Shown in pieces: positions 1 to 7,642 of a stretch of 64,000 nucleotides of DNA. The stretch is from Actinoplanes cyaneus (GTDB lineage Bacteria > Actinomycetota > Actinomycetes > Mycobacteriales > Micromonosporaceae). Within the stretch, counting starts at the first letter, position 1. Each line of letters starts with the position of its first letter. The DNA lies in contig NZ_BOMH01000037.1 in assembly GCF_016862095.1 (NCBI RefSeq), positions 62,001-126,000 of the forward strand, in the 5' to 3' direction. The notes beneath the pieces were generated by a model, which was not told where the DNA came from, searched no databases, and worked only from the letters and a program-made list of their open reading frames with translations. A program made the translations under genes and the position numbers.

Positions 1-191
1 GGATCACCGGATCGGGTACGACGGAACGAAGCGGTGACGGTCGATGGCTGCCGCCCGGGAAGTCCGTGCGCTGGTCGCAGGGCATCTGGCGGCCTGACGA
101 GCACCGATACCCCGAACCGGGCCCGTTTTCCCGAACAAAGTTTCCGCAATAAGTTGCCCCTGCGGTCTACCCGAAGGGGTTGCTGTGTGCC

Positions 192-207
192 TATAGTCGC
201 ACGTATG
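192..207 (+). promoter_or_regulatory. Candidate leaderless -10 element before the HTH gene
   Basis: The hexamer TATAGT lies at 192-197, seven bases before the ATG at 205. That distance puts transcription start at or next to the start codon, so the HTH gene is probably leaderless, which is common in actinomycetes. I see no Shine-Dalgarno sequence here and no convincing -35 element. The remainder of 1-204 shows no gene. Confidence 0.4.
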
Positions 208-438
208 ACCACCAAGCGCCCCAAGCTGATGGGCACCCAGGAGATCGGGATCCGCCTCGGCTCGATCAGCCGCCAGCGGGTCAACCAGCTGACCCTGAAG
301 ACGCACTTCCCCAAGCCCGCCGCCGATCTCGCCCAGGGCCGGGTCTGGCTCGCCGAGGACATCGAGGAGTGGATCAGCGTCCACCGCAGCGAGCCGGCCT
401 CGATCCGCCCGCGCAAGTCCACGTCGCCCCGCCCATGA
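205..438 (+). CDS. Small excisionase/AlpA-like helix-turn-helix DNA-binding protein
   Basis: This is a 77-residue basic protein. The core looks like the MerR/excisionase-type winged HTH used by AlpA and Xis-like proteins: an early motif MGTQEIGIRLGSISRQRVNQ (helix-turn-helix), then FPKPAADLAQGRVWLAEDIEEW, which is the usual beta-hairpin wing followed by the D-E-W end of the domain. The longer frame reaching back to 34 has shadow composition. ATG 205 gives the domain its normal N-terminus and sits just behind a TATAGT -10 box. It probably binds DNA as a small regulator. No integrase or phage gene lies nearby, so a mobile-element role cannot be claimed. Confidence 0.7.
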   Translation: MTTKRPKLMGTQEIGIRLGSISRQRVNQLTLKTHFPKPAADLAQGRVWLAEDIEEWISVHRSEPASIRPRKSTSPRP

Positions 439-512
439 CACCGGACCAGGCGGGCCGTCCCGGCCCGGACGTTGACTATCTCATCGAGGCGCACTAAACC
501 CATCGATGAGCA

Positions 513-542
513 TTGAACAGATTCGCGGATCTTATAGGATCC
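513..542 (+). promoter_or_regulatory. Promoter with overlapping palindromic operator for the sugar operon
   Basis: A -35-like TTGAAC at 513-518 and a -10-like TAGGAT at 535-540 are separated by 16 bases. The -10 lies inside GGATCTTATAGGATCC (527-542), a palindrome matching its reverse complement at 14 of 16 positions. This suggests a repressor site, of a kind used by GntR or IclR regulators of sugar-acid operons. No such regulator gene is visible in the window. The site is inferred from sequence only. Confidence 0.45.
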
Positions 543-558
543 ATGAAGGGGTCGCGTC

Positions 559-1530
559 ATGGATCCGTTCGCGAGGGTGCCGCTGGGCGGCACCGATGTC
601 ACCGTCACCCGCCTCGGCATGGGCCTGGCCCCGATCGGCGGGCTCTACACCCCGGTCGGGGACCGGGCCGCCGTCGCCGCGATCGAGGCCGCGCACGCAC
701 TGGGCGTGCGGTTCTTCGACACCGCACCGCTCTACGGCGCCGGCCTCTCCGAGCGGCGCGCCGGCCTGGCGCTGCGCGGCAAGACCGACGTCGTGCTGGC
801 CACCAAGGTCGGCCGCCGCCTCGTGCCCGGCCCGGCCGCGGCGCCGGGCATGTGGTCCGAGCCGTCGGGCGCGTCACCGGTCTGGGATTTCAGCACTTCC
901 GGCGTACGTCGTCAGCACCGCGAGAGCCTCGACCGCCTGGGCCTGGACCGGGTCGACGTCCTGCACCTGCACGACCCGGACGAGCATTTCGCCGCGGCGC
1001 TGAACGACGCCCTGCCCGCCCTCGTCGAGTTGCGCCGCGAGGGCCGCATCGGGGCCGTCTCCGCGGGGATGAACCAATCCGCGATGCTCACCGAGTTCGC
1101 CCGCACCGGCCAGTTCGACTGCTTCCTGCTGGCCGGCCGGTACACGCTCCTGGACCAGTCGGGCCTCCGGGACCTGCTGCCCGAATGTGCCCGGCGCGGC
1201 ATCTCGGTCGTCTGCGGTGGCGTCTACAACTCCGGGATCCTGGCCGATCCCGGCCACAACGCGACCTACGACTACCGGGCGGCGCCGCCGGAGATCGTCG
1301 CGAGAGCGCGCGCGATGGCCGCGGTGTGCGCGCGTCACGACGTACCGCTGAGGGCAGTTGCTCTGCAGTTTCCCCTGGCGCATCCCGCTGTGGCCGCCGT
1401 GGTGGTCGGCATGCGCTCGGCCGCGGAAGCCGCCGACGCCGCCGCGATGGCCGCCCTCGAGATCCCCGGTGCGCTGTGGCACGGCCTGATCAAGAGCGGA
1501 CTGCTGGACGCCGCGGTGCCGGTCCCGTGA
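559..1530 (+). CDS. Aldo/keto reductase, L-fucose dehydrogenase-like
   Basis: This 323-residue protein is the usual length for the AKR family of sugar 1-dehydrogenases (D-threo-aldose/L-fucose dehydrogenase). The catalytic tetrad is visible: Asp54 and Tyr59 in FFDTAPLYG, Lys83 in LATKVGR and His138 in LHLHDPDEHF. The likely reaction is NAD(P)-dependent oxidation of L-fucose or a related aldose to its lactone. It opens an operon whose later genes match the non-phosphorylating L-fucose route: lactonase (overlapping by GTGA), FAH-family hydrolase and SDR. The start at 559 has an AGGGG ribosome-binding site about 8 bases upstream. The substrate is inferred from context; L-arabinose, D-arabinose or pyridoxal substrates remain possible. 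Confidence 0.8.
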   Translation: MDPFARVPLGGTDVTVTRLGMGLAPIGGLYTPVGDRAAVAAIEAAHALGVRFFDTAPLYGAGLSERRAGLALRGKTDVVLATKVGRRLVPGPAAAPGMWSEPSGASPVWDFSTSGVRRQHRESLDRLGLDRVDVLHLHDPDEHFAAALNDALPALVELRREGRIGAVSAGMNQSAMLTEFARTGQFDCFLLAGRYTLLDQSGLRDLLPECARRGISVVCGGVYNSGILADPGHNATYDYRAAPPEIVARARAMAAVCARHDVPLRAVALQFPLAHPAVAAVVVGMRSAAEAADAAAMAALEIPGALWHGLIKSGLLDAAVPVP

Positions 1531-2345
1531 TCGTCGACGCGCACCATCACCTGTGGACCGCCGACTATCCGTGGCTCGCCGCCGACGGGCTGGCCCCGAT
1601 CCGCCGCGACTACACGATGGCCGACCTACGCCCGCACCTGGCCGCGTCCGGGGTGCAGCGCACCGTCCTGGTCGAGGCCGGCCTCTGCCGGCCTGCGGAG
1701 ACCAGCCGTTTCCTGGCCCTGGCGGCACGCACCCCGGAGATCGCCGGCGTCGTCGGCTGGGCCGATCTGTCCGATCCTGATCTGCGGTCGATGCTGGCCC
1801 GCCACCGCTCCGGCCCCGGCGGTGACCGGCTCGTCGGGGTCCGCGACCAGGTGCAGGCCGGGCCGGACGACCTGCTCGACCAGCCCGGGGTGCGCGCCGG
1901 CCTGGCCACCGTCGCCGAGTCCGGGCTGGTCAACGAACTGGTCGTGCGGGCGGGTCAACTGCCGTCGGTGGCCCGCGCGGTCGCCGCGCTGCCGGAGTCG
2001 GTGTTCGTGCTGGACCACCTCGGCAAACCGCCGATCGGGGACCTCGAGGGCTGGCGGCGCCTGATCGCACCGGTCGCCGCCTGCCCGAACGTGGTGGCGA
2101 AACTGTCCGGGCTGGTCACCGAGGCCGGTCCCGGGTGGACCCGGGCGGTGCTGCGGCCGTACGTGCAGGTCGCCCTCGATCTCTTCGGTCCAGACCGGCT
2201 GATGTTCGGCTCGGACTGGCCGGTGTGCGAGGTCGTCGCGAGCTACGGGGACGTCATGGCCGTGCTCAGTGGGATTCTTGGCGGCCGTCCCGGGAATGTC
2301 TTCGGCGCGACAGCGATCCGCGTTTATCGATTGGAGAACCGATGA
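1527..2345 (+). CDS. Amidohydrolase-family lactonase, L-fuconolactonase-like
   Basis: 272 residues, starting at a GTG that overlaps the stop of the aldo/keto reductase, so the two are translationally coupled. The N-terminal metal site reads DAHHHLW (residues 4-10), and the C-terminal GSDWPVCE near residue 228 holds the conserved catalytic Asp of the amidohydrolase_2/COG3618 family. L-fuconolactonase and 4-sulfomuconolactonase belong to this family. In this operon it would open the sugar lactone made by the dehydrogenase to give the free aldonate (L-fuconate). It is probably cytosolic, as no signal peptide is seen. Family assignment is firm; the exact sugar is inferred. Confidence 0.8.
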   Translation: MIVDAHHHLWTADYPWLAADGLAPIRRDYTMADLRPHLAASGVQRTVLVEAGLCRPAETSRFLALAARTPEIAGVVGWADLSDPDLRSMLARHRSGPGGDRLVGVRDQVQAGPDDLLDQPGVRAGLATVAESGLVNELVVRAGQLPSVARAVAALPESVFVLDHLGKPPIGDLEGWRRLIAPVAACPNVVAKLSGLVTEAGPGWTRAVLRPYVQVALDLFGPDRLMFGSDWPVCEVVASYGDVMAVLSGILGGRPGNVFGATAIRVYRLENR

Positions 2346-3166
2346 GATACCTGCGCGCCGGAGCGCCGGGGGCAGAACGTCCGATTCTGTACGCCGACGG
2401 CGTGCTGCGTGACCTGTCCGAGGTCACGGCGGACATCGACGGCACGTTCCTGGCCGGCGGCGGCTTCACCGGCGATCCGCACGACCTGCCGCCCGCCGAT
2501 CTGGACCACCACCGGATCGGCGCGCCGATCGCCCGGCCCGGCGCGGTGCTCTGCATCGGGCAGAACTACGCCGCGCACGCCGCCGAATCGGGAGCTCAGC
2601 CGCCCACCGAGCCGATCCTGTTCTACAAGGCGCCGAACACCGTGGTCGGCCCGGAGGATGACATCCTGATCCCGCCCGGCGCGAAACGCACCGACTGGGA
2701 GGTCGAGCTGGGCGTCGTCATCGGGCGCACGGCGCGGTACCTGAGCTCTCCCGAGGAGGCGTTGAACCACGTCGCCGGGTACGTGCTCTCCAACGACGTG
2801 TCCGAACGTGATTACCAGCTCGACCGTTCCGGCGGGCAGTGGTCCAAGGGCAAGTCGTGCGAGACGTTCAACCCGCTCGGGCCGTGGCTGGTTACCCCGG
2901 ACGAGCTGACGTTCCCGCTGCGGCTGCGCTCCTGGGTCAACGACACGCCGCGGCAGGACTCCAGCACCGCGGACATGATCTTCGGCGTCGCGTACCTGAT
3001 CTGGCACCTGTCGCAGTTCACCGTCCTGGAACCGGGCGACCTGATCAACACCGGGACGCCGGAGGGGGTGGCGCTGAGCGGGCGGTTCCCGTACCTGGCC
3101 GCGGGCGACGTCGTCGAGACCGAGATCGACGGGCTGGGGCGCCAGCGCAACGTGGTCCGCGGGTGA
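2342..3166 (+). CDS. FAH-family hydrolase (2,4-diketo-3-deoxy-L-fuconate hydrolase-like)
   Basis: 274 residues. The ATG at 2342 overlaps the lactonase stop (ATGA). It is a fumarylacetoacetate-hydrolase fold protein: GQNYAAHAAE near residue 73, the metal-binding stretch DWEVELGVVIG near 118, SNDVSERDYQ near 150 and KGKSCETFNPLGPWL near 170 are the hallmark blocks of the family. Members in this operon type split 2,4-diketo-3-deoxy-L-fuconate to pyruvate and lactate. It would act after the SDR encoded two genes downstream. Other FAH acylpyruvases share these motifs, so the substrate rests on the neighbours. Confidence 0.8.
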   Translation: MRYLRAGAPGAERPILYADGVLRDLSEVTADIDGTFLAGGGFTGDPHDLPPADLDHHRIGAPIARPGAVLCIGQNYAAHAAESGAQPPTEPILFYKAPNTVVGPEDDILIPPGAKRTDWEVELGVVIGRTARYLSSPEEALNHVAGYVLSNDVSERDYQLDRSGGQWSKGKSCETFNPLGPWLVTPDELTFPLRLRSWVNDTPRQDSSTADMIFGVAYLIWHLSQFTVLEPGDLINTGTPEGVALSGRFPYLAAGDVVETEIDGLGRQRNVVRG

Positions 3167-3333
3167 GGGTCGCGGCGGTCTCACTCGACGACCGGGCCAT
3201 CGAAGACGTCGTCGACCCGGCGACCGTCGCCGGTGGCCGTTACCCGGCCCCGGCCACTCCCGGTTCCTCCACCCCGATGCGTGCCGGGGCGCTGACCCGG
3301 TACGCCTACCCGGAAGGCTCGGCATGGCAGTGA
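3163..3333 (+). pseudogene. Internally deleted L-fuconate dehydratase (enolase superfamily) remnant
   Basis: A 56-codon frame starts with a GTG overlapping the FAH stop and ends just past the SDR start. Its last 35 or so residues (GRYPAPATPGSSTPM, then LTRYAYPEGSAW) match the recognisable C-terminus of L-fuconate dehydratases, including the human relative ENOSF1. The first residues, MRVAAVSLDD, resemble the family's N-terminus. The simplest reading is a deletion of roughly 380 codons that kept both ends in frame. The barrel and all metal ligands are gone, so it cannot be catalytic. This is exactly the step needed between the lactonase and the SDR. Alternatives are an assembly deletion, or a chance start plus a C-terminal stump. 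Confidence 0.65.
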
Positions 3334-4073
3334 ACGACCTCGACGGCCTGGTCGCCGCGATCACCGGCGGCGGCTCCGGCATCGGCGCCGCGTGCGCCCG
3401 CCGCCTGGCCGCCGCCGGCGCGAAGGTCGGCATCCTCGACCTCGACCCGGCCGGCGCGCCCGGACTCCCGCTCCGGGCCGACGTGCGGGACGAGGCGTCG
3501 CTGGAGGCCGCGTTCGCGACCCTGGCCGAGACGCACGGCGGCATCGACATCCTCGTCAACAGCGCCGGCATCAGCGCGGTCGGCACCGTCGAGGCCGGCG
3601 ACGACGCCGAATGGGCCCGCGTCCTCGACGTCAACGTCACCGGCGTCGCCCGCGCCAGCCGCGCCGCCCTGCCCTACCTGCGCCGCAGCCGCACCCCGGT
3701 GATCGTCAACCTGTCCTCGATCGCCGCGACCGCGGGCCTGGTCGAGCGCGCTCTCTACTGCGCGTCCAAGGGTGCCGTCCACGCGCTCACCCTGGCCATG
3801 GCCGCCGACCTGGTCACCGAGGGCATCCGCGTCTGCTGCGTGGCGCCCGGCACCGTCGACACGCCGTGGGTCGCCCGCCTGCTCGCCCGCACCGACGACC
3901 CGGCGGCGGAGAAGGCCCGGCTCGCCGCCCGCCAGCCCACCGGCCGCCTCGTCACCGCCGACGAGGTGGCCGCCGCGGTGCAATACCTGGCGAGCCCGGC
4001 GTCGGGCGCCACGACAGGAATGTCCCTCGCCGTCGACGGCGGCATGTCCGGCGTCCGCCTGCCCGCCCGCTGA
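3324..4073 (+). CDS. Short-chain dehydrogenase/reductase (2-keto-3-deoxy-L-fuconate dehydrogenase-like)
   Basis: This 249-residue classical SDR has the nucleotide loop TGGGSGIG (14-21), the NSAG motif near 78, the catalytic Ser in LSSIAAT near 130 and the YCASK catalytic Tyr/Lys near 145-149. It ends with the usual CVAPGTVDTPW and VDGGMS blocks. The acidic ILDLDPAG after strand 2 suggests an NAD(H) preference. The ATG overlaps the end of the dehydratase remnant. In intact L-fucose operons an SDR like this oxidises 2-keto-3-deoxy-L-fuconate to the 2,4-diketo acid cleaved by the FAH enzyme. It is cytosolic. Confidence 0.8.
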   Translation: MAVNDLDGLVAAITGGGSGIGAACARRLAAAGAKVGILDLDPAGAPGLPLRADVRDEASLEAAFATLAETHGGIDILVNSAGISAVGTVEAGDDAEWARVLDVNVTGVARASRAALPYLRRSRTPVIVNLSSIAATAGLVERALYCASKGAVHALTLAMAADLVTEGIRVCCVAPGTVDTPWVARLLARTDDPAAEKARLAARQPTGRLVTADEVAAAVQYLASPASGATTGMSLAVDGGMSGVRLPAR

Positions 4074-4079
4074 CCGGTC

Positions 4080-4814
4080 GTGGTCGACGTCGTTTTCCAG
4101 CGGTCTGCACGCCGGTCCGTGATGATCGTAGGGGCGGCGGTGGTGCTCGGCCTGCTCGCGTTCGGAGCCGACACCGTCGAGGGCTTTGCCGGGCAGATCG
4201 TGACCACACTGGTCAGCAGTGGTCTTGCCTGGGGTCTGGCGGCGTTGCTGGCCGGGCGGACGGCCTCGGATCACCGGGGTGCGGCGGCGGGTGCGACCGC
4301 GCTGCTGGTGTCCGCCACGCTCGTCTACTACCTACTGGTTCTCACCGTCAGCCGCCGCTGGAGCGGCGGTTCGCTGGTGGACGGTACATCGGCCGATCGG
4401 TACGGACTGCGGTCGCTGGCGGTCATGACCACGGCCTGGCTGCTGGTCTCAGTCGTGGCGGGACCGGTTCTGGGACTGCTGGGCCGGACGACGCGCACGG
4501 CGCGGGTGCCGGACGCGGCCCTGGCCGCCGGTGCAGCGTGCGGGTTGCTGTCCGGCCAGGGCTGGCAGGAGATCGCCACGACACCGACCGGGCACTTGTG
4601 GGCGATCGGCAGCCTGGACGCCGCCTTCGTACGCGGAACCGGTGTCACCGAACCGGTCGGGGTGATCCTTCCGCTGGCCGTGCTCGTGTGGCTGGCTACC
4701 CACCGGCGCCTCTGGCGTGCCTGGCCCCTCCTGCTCCTCGCGATGGTCGTCACCGCGACGGTGAGCGCCGTGTCCTGGCAACTGCTCCGCACCGCCGCGA
4801 ACCACCTCGGCTGA
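4080..4814 (+). CDS. Multi-pass membrane protein, function unknown (DUF6518-like)
   Basis: 244 residues from a GTG six bases after the SDR stop; ATG 4122 is an alternative start. About seven hydrophobic segments span the protein, for example MIVGAAVVLGLLAFGA, GLAWGLAALLAG, ALLVSATLVYYLLVLTV and a C-terminal LLLLAMVVTATVSAVSW. The pattern resembles the actinobacterial DUF6518 membrane family. A hydrophilic loop holds RRWSGGSLVDGTSADRYG. No transporter or enzyme motif is recognisable. The tight spacing may make it the last gene of the sugar operon, but nothing in the sequence links it to sugar uptake. Confidence 0.55.
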   Translation: MVDVVFQRSARRSVMIVGAAVVLGLLAFGADTVEGFAGQIVTTLVSSGLAWGLAALLAGRTASDHRGAAAGATALLVSATLVYYLLVLTVSRRWSGGSLVDGTSADRYGLRSLAVMTTAWLLVSVVAGPVLGLLGRTTRTARVPDAALAAGAACGLLSGQGWQEIATTPTGHLWAIGSLDAAFVRGTGVTEPVGVILPLAVLVWLATHRRLWRAWPLLLLAMVVTATVSAVSWQLLRTAANHLG

Positions 4815-5025
4815 ACGCTCTCACCCGCAAGACTGACGCCGGCCTCGCTCGTCGTGGCCGGCCGGCGCGGCACGCCCGCCGATCGCTCCGGCCGCACCCC
4901 GGGCCGGCAGGCGCGCGGACGCTTCGTGCTCGAGCGCGCTACCGAGGAACTCGACGTGCCGGTACGCCCTTGCTCCCCCTAAATGCGGTGCCCGTGGGGA
5001 GAGCCCGGCGGTAGCGTGCCACGGC

Positions 5026-5970
5026 ATGAACCTGACACGGCTGCGCTGGTCCGACATCCCGGATTCCCTCCGGAACCGCGCCGAGCAGGCCGTGGCCACC
5101 CCGCTGCGCGAGGTCACCAGCGCATCCGGCGGGTTCACCCCCGGGGTGGCGTCGACCGTGGCCGGCGAGTCGGGCACCCGGTTCTTCGCGAAGGCGATCG
5201 CCCGGCACACGTCCGAGGTTGCCGCAGCCTATCTGCGTGAGGCCCGGATCGCCGAGGCGCTGCCGCCGCAGACGCCGAGCCCCCGCTTGCTCTGGTGGCA
5301 CGACGACGGAACCTGGATCGTCATGTTGTTCGAGCACGTCGACGGTCGTACCCCGGACATCGCCGACCTCGACCCGGTGATGACGGCGGTGGCCGCGTTG
5401 GGAAGGACGCCCGGACCACCCGGCCTGCCCCGGCTCGTCGACGAGTTCGCCGAGGACTTCACCGGCTGGCGCGACATCGCCGGTGCCGCCTCGTGGGAGA
5501 CGGTCACCCTCGCCTACCCGGAACTCGCCGGCGCCTCGATCGACGTACTCGCCGCCCGGGAGGAACGCTGGGCGGACGCCGCAGACGGAACCGCCCTGGT
5601 CCACGGTGACCTGCGGCTGGACAACATGATCCTGGCGGCCGACGGGATCCGGATCGTCGACTGGCCCAACGCGTGCACCGGCGCCGGTTGGGTCGACCTG
5701 GTCCTGATGACCCCAAGTCTTGCGATGCAGGGCGTCGACGTCGAGCAACTACTCGACGAGCACCCGCTGACCCGCGAGGCCAACCGGGAGAACCTGGACA
5801 CGATCCTGGTCGCCGGGGCCGGCTACTTCGTCAGCCGTTCCCTGCTGCCACCGCCGCCGGCGGCACCGGCCGTCCGGGACTTCCAGCGGGCCCAGGCCGA
5901 AGCCCTGCTGGCCTGGCTGGGCCCCCGATGCCCCGACATCCTCACCGATCGGGCGCGACCATGCCCCTGA
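5026..5970 (+). CDS. Aminoglycoside phosphotransferase/choline kinase-family protein
   Basis: 314 residues with the protein-kinase-like APH fold. The catalytic loop HGDLRLDNMIL lies near 193 and the Mg-binding IVDWPNAC near 212. The N-terminal lobe holds TRFFAKAIAR, whose Lys fits the ATP-binding residue. Such actinomycete proteins are usually generic small-molecule or metabolite kinases, and antibiotic resistance cannot be inferred. The 210 bp before it (4815-5025) show no gene. It stands alone between unrelated genes and its start is the only ATG fitting the fold. Confidence 0.75.
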   Translation: MNLTRLRWSDIPDSLRNRAEQAVATPLREVTSASGGFTPGVASTVAGESGTRFFAKAIARHTSEVAAAYLREARIAEALPPQTPSPRLLWWHDDGTWIVMLFEHVDGRTPDIADLDPVMTAVAALGRTPGPPGLPRLVDEFAEDFTGWRDIAGAASWETVTLAYPELAGASIDVLAAREERWADAADGTALVHGDLRLDNMILAADGIRIVDWPNACTGAGWVDLVLMTPSLAMQGVDVEQLLDEHPLTREANRENLDTILVAGAGYFVSRSLLPPPPAAPAVRDFQRAQAEALLAWLGPRCPDILTDRARPCP

Positions 5971-6091
5971 AGCGGTACGCGGTGTGTTTCGACGCGAAGG
6001 AGCCCGCCCACCTCACCGCGCCCTGACCCCACATACGTCCGCCGGATCTGCGGAAACCTGGGGTAGCCGGTTCACCGGGGCATCGCCTGAT

Positions 6092-6111
6092 GCGTAACTT
6101 ACTGGTTACGC
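6092..6111 (+). promoter_or_regulatory. Perfect inverted repeat before arsR-type gene (likely its operator)
   Basis: GCGTAAC and GTTACGC are perfect 7-bp arms separated by TTACTG, ending seven bases before the regulator's GTG. ArsR-type dimers bind such short palindromes over their own promoters, so this is the likely self-regulation site of the ArsR/SRPBCC operon. Confidence 0.6.
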
Positions 6112-6118
6112 TTTCGGG

Positions 6119-6514
6119 GTGGACGAGGTGGCGGGGGCGGTCGCGGACCCGGTGCGGCGGGAGATCCTGCTGATGCTGCGGGACGAGCGGCTGACGGCTG
6201 GGCAGGTCGCAGAGCGGTTCGCGATCAGCCGGCCCGCCGTGAGCCGGCACCTGCGGGTGCTGCGGGAGGCCGGGCTGGTCCGGGACACCGCGGACGGGCG
6301 GCGGCGGGTGTACGAGCTGGTCACCGCCCCGCTCGAAGAGCTGGCCGGGTGGCTGGGGCGGCTGACCGCGCCGGCCGGGTGGCAGCACCACCTGGACGCG
6401 CTGGAGACCGAGGTCCACCGCACCCGCCGGGAACGGCGGGCACAGCCGGAGCGCAGCGAGAAACCGCATGAGCCCGGGCAACGGGCGCAGGCAGAACAGA
6501 GGGAGAGCGCATGA
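6119..6514 (+). CDS. ArsR-family winged-helix transcriptional regulator
   Basis: 131 residues from a GTG. The winged-helix core is clear: DPVRREILLMLRDERLTAGQ, ERFAISRPAVSRHLRVLREA (recognition helix) and a wing, DTADGRRRVYEL. No metal-binding Cys box is seen, so this is the non-metal type usually paired with an AHSA1/SRPBCC protein, which follows here with an ATGA overlap. It likely represses its own operon through the perfect inverted repeat immediately upstream. The C-terminal tail is charged and probably disordered. The effector ligand is unknown. Confidence 0.85.
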   Translation: MDEVAGAVADPVRREILLMLRDERLTAGQVAERFAISRPAVSRHLRVLREAGLVRDTADGRRRVYELVTAPLEELAGWLGRLTAPAGWQHHLDALETEVHRTRRERRAQPERSEKPHEPGQRAQAEQRESA

Positions 6515-6990
6515 GCCCGACACCCACCGGCCGGTTGTTCGGCAACGACCTGGTCCTGACGCGGACGTTCCGGGCCCCGATCGACGACGTCTGGGCGAGC
6601 CTGACCGAGCCGGGGCGCACGGCGCGCTGGTTCGGGCCCTGGGAGGGCGATGCGGGGCCGGGGCGGACGATCAAGGTGCAGATGGTCCTGGAGGAGGGCA
6701 AACCGTGGTTCGACCTGACCGTCGACGCGTGTGAGCCGCCGTCGAGGCTGGCGGTCTCCGCGGGTGAGGACGACGGGCGCTGGCAGGTGGAGATGGTGCT
6801 GACCGAGACGGTGGGCGTGACCGAGTTGCGGTTCACGCAGCAGTTGACCGGCACGGACGGGGTCGGGGAGGTCGGGCCGGGGTGGGAGTTCTACCTGGAC
6901 GCGCTGGTCGCTTCCCGGGACGGGACGGCGTTGCCGAGCTTCGACGACTACTACCCGTCGATGAAGGAGCATTTCGAGGCGCAGCGCTGA
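6511..6990 (+). CDS. SRPBCC/AHSA1-family ligand-binding protein
   Basis: 159 residues, coupled to the ArsR gene by an ATGA overlap. The START/AHSA1 fold is recognised by TRTFRAPIDDVWASLTEPGR, the ARWFGPWEGDAG turn and the C-terminal long helix after GPGWEFYLDALVASRDG. Proteins of this pair type bind small hydrophobic ligands in a deep pocket and are often co-induced by the ArsR partner. The specific ligand cannot be read from sequence. No signal peptide is present. A strong hairpin terminator follows at 7060-7091. Confidence 0.8.
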   Translation: MSPTPTGRLFGNDLVLTRTFRAPIDDVWASLTEPGRTARWFGPWEGDAGPGRTIKVQMVLEEGKPWFDLTVDACEPPSRLAVSAGEDDGRWQVEMVLTETVGVTELRFTQQLTGTDGVGEVGPGWEFYLDALVASRDGTALPSFDDYYPSMKEHFEAQR

Positions 6991-7059
6991 CTCCGGCCGT
7001 ACGCGCGAATCGGCGGAGAAGGACCGGAAGCGGCCGGGAGCGAACGGCGTGGTGGTGCA

Positions 7060-7091
7060 GGTCGCCGGAGCCGGGAGCGGCTCCGGCGACC
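7060..7091. terminator. Bidirectional hairpin terminator between convergent genes
   Basis: Perfect 13-bp arms (GGTCGCCGGAGCC and GGCTCCGGCGACC) surround a 6-base loop. It lies between the stop of the SRPBCC gene (6990) and the stop of the minus-strand Excalibur gene (7100), so it can serve both. There is no U-tract, as is typical for high-GC actinomycete terminators. Confidence 0.75.
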
Positions 7092-7099
7092 GGAAGTGA

Positions 7100-7642
7100 T
7101 CAGTCGCAGGCGATCTTGTCGTGGTCCGGGTCGAGGTGCTGCCGGTCCTTGCCGACGACGGCGACCCGGGTGAAGCCGTGCGCCGTCAGCCAGGCGCACC
7201 GGTCCGTGACGCCTTTCGGGTAGTTGATCGGGACGCACTGCGCCTTCGTGCCGTAGTTGCGGTCGCAGCCGTCGACCATCGGCGCCACCCTGACCGGCGT
7301 CTTCGGCGACTTGCCGGGCTTGATCCGGGCCCGGCCCGGCTGCGCGGCGAAGGTCTGCACGAACGGCGCCGGAGTGCCATGGGTGCGTGGCCGTCCGGCG
7401 GCCGTGCCCGGGGAGGTCGCCGGCGCGGCCGGGACCGGCGCCACCGCACGGTGACCGGCACGATCGGTGTGATCGGAGCGCCGGCCCGAGGGCGTGGCGG
7501 CCGGCAGCGCGCCCTGTTCCGCGGCGGGCGCGGTCACGAACGACGGTGCCGGCGCGTCGTGCGTGGTGACGACGGTCCAGGCGGCCGCGCCGCCGAGGGC
7601 CAGCGCCGCGACGGCGATCCCGGTGTAACGGAGACGGCTCAT
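7100..7642 (-). CDS. Secreted or membrane-anchored Excalibur-domain protein
   Basis: 180 residues. The ATG at 7642 overlaps the stop of the copper oxidase gene (ATGA); a start at 7657 is less likely. An N-terminal hydrophobic segment (YTGIAVAALALGGAAAWTVV) serves as signal or anchor, followed by a long Pro/Ala/Arg-rich stretch. The C-terminal 60 residues contain CDRNYGTKAQCVPINYPKG and end in LDPDHDKIACD, the calcium-loop-like DxDxDxxxC end typical of Excalibur domains. The three-Cys pattern fits an extracytoplasmic fold. It closes the five-gene polysaccharide operon and may act at the wall, possibly with calcium. Its role is otherwise unknown. Confidence 0.65.
   Translation of the reverse strand: MSRLRYTGIAVAALALGGAAAWTVVTTHDAPAPSFVTAPAAEQGALPAATPSGRRSDHTDRAGHRAVAPVPAAPATSPGTAAGRPRTHGTPAPFVQTFAAQPGRARIKPGKSPKTPVRVAPMVDGCDRNYGTKAQCVPINYPKGVTDRCAWLTAHGFTRVAVVGKDRQHLDPDHDKIACD

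Noticed and set aside
4..441. Long minus-strand frame opposite the excisionase-like gene
   Set aside because: Composition is Arg/Ala/Gly-rich shadow of the plus-strand gene; it has no domain and no ribosome site.
5026..5970. Antibiotic resistance gene (aminoglycoside phosphotransferase)
   Set aside because: Only the general APH fold is supported; no resistance-specific features can be seen.
5961..6026. Possible 21-codon frame after the phosphotransferase (MPLKRYAVCFDAK)
   Set aside because: Too short, no ribosome site and no similarity; it starts inside the preceding gene.
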